Source: Micropterix aruncella
Lineage: Eukaryota > Arthropoda > Insecta > Lepidoptera > Micropterigidae
Length of the DNA: 64,000 nucleotides
Direction of reading: 5' to 3'
Assembly: GCA_944548615.1 (NCBI GenBank)
Contig: OX155951.1
Coordinates: 25,580,445-25,644,444 of the forward strand
A program made the translations under genes and the position numbers. Position 1 is the stretch's first letter, and each line of letters begins with the position of its first letter. Below, piece by piece: positions 60,651 through 64,000 of the stretch. Under the pieces are notes generated by a model that was given only the letters and a program-made list of their open reading frames with translations, had not been told where the DNA came from and made no database searches.

Positions 60651-61857
60651 ACATTTATAAAAATATATATATATATTTTTTAATGCCATTATTCCACTGA
60701 TATAATATACCTAGCAATAAACCACAGTACAGTTTTATTTGTTTTTTTTTTTGTGACAATAAAATGACTGCCTAATATCATAAATTAATTATTATGAATG
60801 TCTACGATGTTTGTAATAATAGGGTAGGGTTGGCGTGCATAGGATTCTCCATCTATATTCTCAAGATGGCTTGATCCGACCGTATCCGCTTTTGACAGTT
60901 TGGGGAAATATTGCCATAATGCGAATTTTAATTAAATTCACTGGCCAGATCATAGAGATATTCGAGATATTCGACAAAGCAATTTTACTTTTATAATATG
61001 AATCATCATTCTATCAGCATGAAATCCATATCAACTTCTCTCGCTTTTCGGAAATCTATAGTGGAGGGAGTCATCTAATTAGCCCACAATCAACACCTTA
61101 GAGATCAAATAAAGGATAAAAAAATGGTCCTCGAGATAATCTTGCGGGACCTCAAAGGTACGCCGCAAAAGGTGGAGGAAGCGTTGAGGCGGAGACGAGA
61201 CAAATGACGACCGCCGGAACTGACCGCCTTTTTGCTCGTATTTTTTTGGTTATGCCAAGCAATTTGCCGTTTCTTTTGGTAGGTACCTACAGGTAAAATA
61301 CTCTTTCGGTCAACACATTAAGATCGCCACTGAGATATAATAATGTAGGCAGAGAAAGAATACTGGATGGAGGGGTTTCTAGTCTTAAGTCTAGTATCCA
61401 CCTAGTTCAAGGGTATTCCTTAATGATAAAGGATATATTTCCTTAATCACCTTATGGCATTGTGGCTCAAATGTCCACTGCCTATTTCGTCTGTCAATAT
61501 CACCTGCTACTGCAGGAGCTCTGAATATGATTTCCAACATTGCAATTCGAATTATATGCAATTAATATTTATTTATTTATTTTACATTCGGGTAGTGAGT
61601 AATCAGTGCATCTTACGGATACATTGTAATTAGCTAATATAAGCAATATGGAAGTATGAGCACAACCCATTCGATCCTTCTAGACGAAAGTGCAACTAGA
61701 CCAAACAGCCTGTATCTGGGCATACCAAATACATTGATTTTGTTTTTTTGAATAATAACTGACGTTATCTCACAACTAATCTACTTTCAATATTAATACT
61801 AACATGATAAGATAAAATATTAGACATAGAAAAAGACGCTGAACTGAATAATCGTAG
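60651..61857. other. No assigned gene; 27-codon frame 61124-61207
   Basis: Within AT-rich DNA a small GC-richer patch encodes on + MVLEIILRDLKGTPQKVEEA followed by LRRRRDK and a stop. It is coding-like in composition (charged, amphipathic) but too short to judge. Nothing else stands out. Confidence 0.2.
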
Positions 61858-62125
61858 AGGGTAGAGACCGCGCAAGGGACCCCGGACCAGTGACCAGACC
61901 GGGGGACGGAGAAATCCGGCCACATCTGGAAGTGACGGCGTGAGGCAGCCCGCTGGTTTCAATTTTCAGTGCCACGCGGTAAGGTGTCGAACTCTCACTG
62001 GTCAGTTGGCGCAGCTAGACAGTGCACGGTGTTGTCCCTAAGTCTCTACTTTCACTCAAGGTTGAAAGAATGATCAAATATCGTTATAACCTCCTGAGGT
62101 GGCGGGTTTGCCCGTTGTAGAACCC
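61858..62125 (+). repeat. Repeat R, copy 3
   Basis: GAGACCGCGCAAGGGACCCC, GGACGGAGAAATCCGGCCAC, CACGCGGTAAGGTGTCGAAC, and the terminal hairpin GGCGGGTTTGCCCGTTGTAG. It ends at the same position as copies 1 and 2 but is more diverged, with an extra segment (AAGGTTGAAAGAATGATC). Confidence 0.78.
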
Positions 62126-64000
62126 TTTGGTCACCTTTGTTGCCCTTTAGTCGCCTCGAAAGTACTTTGGTTATGTGATGCTACACGAAAAATATGTACT
62201 CCGTTCTCCAGCTGATTCTTCAAGGTGCAATAATAGGAAATGTATTATGCTAAACGAAGTCAGTATTTAAATACTCTATCCAGGCAATCAATGACATACT
62301 GAGTTATAAATAGAGGTCGTGGTCTCCGATATGCAAGATCTCTTGTTGATATAAGAGAGTCACCCATTACTTGGTATACTCAATCCATTTTTTGAGTTTG
62401 GCGAATACCACCCAAGTTGCTCAGAACCATTAGTAACCAAAGTGTTGCAATTTTAGCTGTTTAATGGTCTTGAGCAGATTTAGCTTTTAATTCAATAAGA
62501 CAGCACTTTCACCTTTATGGCTTTATCGCGCCATGATGTCTTCAGCATGGGACGATAAATCCCCCACCATCCTCATGACGGCTTTTTGTGTAATGGTAAA
62601 ATACATTTTTGTACGTTATACAGTAATGTTGATGGCATTCAACTGTGCATTCTCAGATCAAGTTTGAGTCTTTATCGAACAGCACATTGGTCCTCTTACA
62701 CAGGACTATTTCTATGCCTTGGACTATTTCTTTGACGGACGGGCTTTGGTTTTCCTCTGAGAGGGTTAACCTTCTCATTTATTCTTCTGGCACATCGGCA
62801 ATAATTTGACGCGGACACCCCGCGACGGTAAACATATCAATTATTAAATGTGTCGGAGAGCAGCCTGTGATCAGAAAAGTCCCCGGGCGACAGCGGTAAT
62901 GATAGGTCAGAGCCACAAAACTGCCACGGCGCAGTATAATTGCCAGGGCCATGCGGATGTGGTAGCACTACTCACCGCAGACAATGAGGAATTGGCGCCA
63001 ACCCACTTCATTTCGGATTCTACAGAATAAACTGGATATCTTTGAGATGAATCAAGTAGGAATAGGTCGCATAAAACCAATGATCATGAACGTCAGTTTA
63101 TGAATCTCGTCTATAAATATTTTTAATTTTTTTTCTTATGTAACACACCTGTAGTCAACAAAAGTTAAAGCTAAATTAGAAATATAAGTGGCGTAGATAT
63201 TCAAGCTAGCATATATCATTGATTATATACGGTATTAGATTGCAAAACTCTATAGTACGATTTGGCAATCCTGTCGAAACGGCGAAATGCAGATGGCGCT
63301 GATAGCATTGCCGGACACACTTATAGCAATGTATTTGGCCATCCTTAATACCATTGACAATGAATGGCTTTTATAAAGGACTGAGTGATTATAAAAATCG
63401 AATAATTTAACCAATGACAACAATAATAACAATCAGTTGTTAGTGCCATCTATGGCAATTTAAAAATATCCTAATTACAATTGGAGACATAAAATGACTT
63501 ATATAATGTATCTGAACATTAAGGAGCGTAATTATTACGTAAAATTGAAAATTGAAAACTTTATATAAATAATATTAAAATAAAAGGAGTTATGATTTAA
63601 ATATTCGTTTATTATTATAGTATTATTTTACACCGTATATGCGTGTTTATAGCACCATCTACATTGCGCCGCCATACCGTTATACCATGAAAGTCACCGT
63701 ATTGAAAATAATAATAAAATATTAATCAATTTTTGAAACAATGACTGCCATCTATACGTTGCGTTTCGTAGTAAAATCCAGGTTGCCAAATTAGAGTAAG
63801 ACGTTGAGCAATCTAATACGATATACAGTCAATGCGTTTATCTACCCTGATCGGAAAAAAAACACTTTGCATAACGTTGTAAAGTCGAATAAAACCTTGT
63901 TAACTAGATCGCATAATTTTAATCGTTTGTAATGTTACTGAAGATCTAGTAGCGAGTAAGGTTTGCGATTCTTATAATAAGAAAACAGTACCCATAATAT
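62126..64000. other. No gene recognised
   Basis: 62800-63030 is GC-richer with a 60-codon plus frame (MCRRAACDQKSPRATAVMIG onward) of no known type. Near 63290-63740 several short GCCATCTA- or GATGGCGC-type motifs recur without forming a clear repeat. The window ends in unique-looking sequence. Confidence 0.4.

Overview
The window reads as intergenic, transposon-dominated DNA from an insect nuclear genome, most likely a moth or butterfly. The base is AT-rich with short GC-rich islands. The repeats are of kinds I associate with Lepidoptera: a Helitron with the end motif CTAGCGACCCGCC, TA-inserting MITEs, tRNA-derived SINEs, and CR1/Jockey- and RTE-like LINE tails. There is no operon, rRNA, CRISPR array or complete host protein-coding gene. 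The organism call rests on recalled repeat motifs, not on a search.

Layout. 1-5 kb: four long (TA)n arrays separated by a 603-bp near-perfect inverted repeat (267-869), a pogo-like transposon with terminal inverted repeats (1430-3421) holding the two ends of a transposase gene, and two copies of a 430-bp repeat (repeat E). 5-16 kb: two copies of a ~400-bp MITE (MITE-A), a retroposon end (repeat R), a SINE, a Tc1-like transposase relic, a GC-rich island and a first MITE-B copy. 16-25 kb: direct and tandem repeats, G/C-run tracts, a second repeat R, a hAT transposase relic with an E-box palindrome, a second MITE-B and a LINE endonuclease relic. 25-40 kb: candidate exons, a hAT-type MITE with a perfect 8-bp target duplication, CR1/Jockey-like LINE fragments, a second SINE, two promoter-like segments and a duplicated block carrying MITE-B plus a retroposon with a 17-bp target duplication. 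40-46 kb: mariner and RTE-like relics, then a second (TA)n cluster with a third repeat E and a hammerhead-ribozyme-like motif (45024-45066).

47.1-54.0 kb holds the main coding object: a Helitron on the minus strand with both termini identifiable (TC at 54033, CTAG at 47080, inserted between A and T). Its Pif1-type helicase segment is an open 510-codon frame. The Rep part carries one nonsense codon and four frameshifts, and a 769-bp TIR element sits between Rep and helicase. The Helitron looks recently degenerate. 54-64 kb: mariner relic, long-TIR elements of a family called D here, MITE-A and MITE-B copies, LINE tails and a third repeat R.

If there is host function here it is regulatory or lies in isolated exons: GC-rich blocks near 13.5, 15.7, 18.6, 34.6, 40.15 and 46.5 kb, and candidate exons at 8538-8634 and 25828-25971. 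The observations I would follow first are the ribozyme, the long hairpin, and the association of (TA)n arrays with repeat E.
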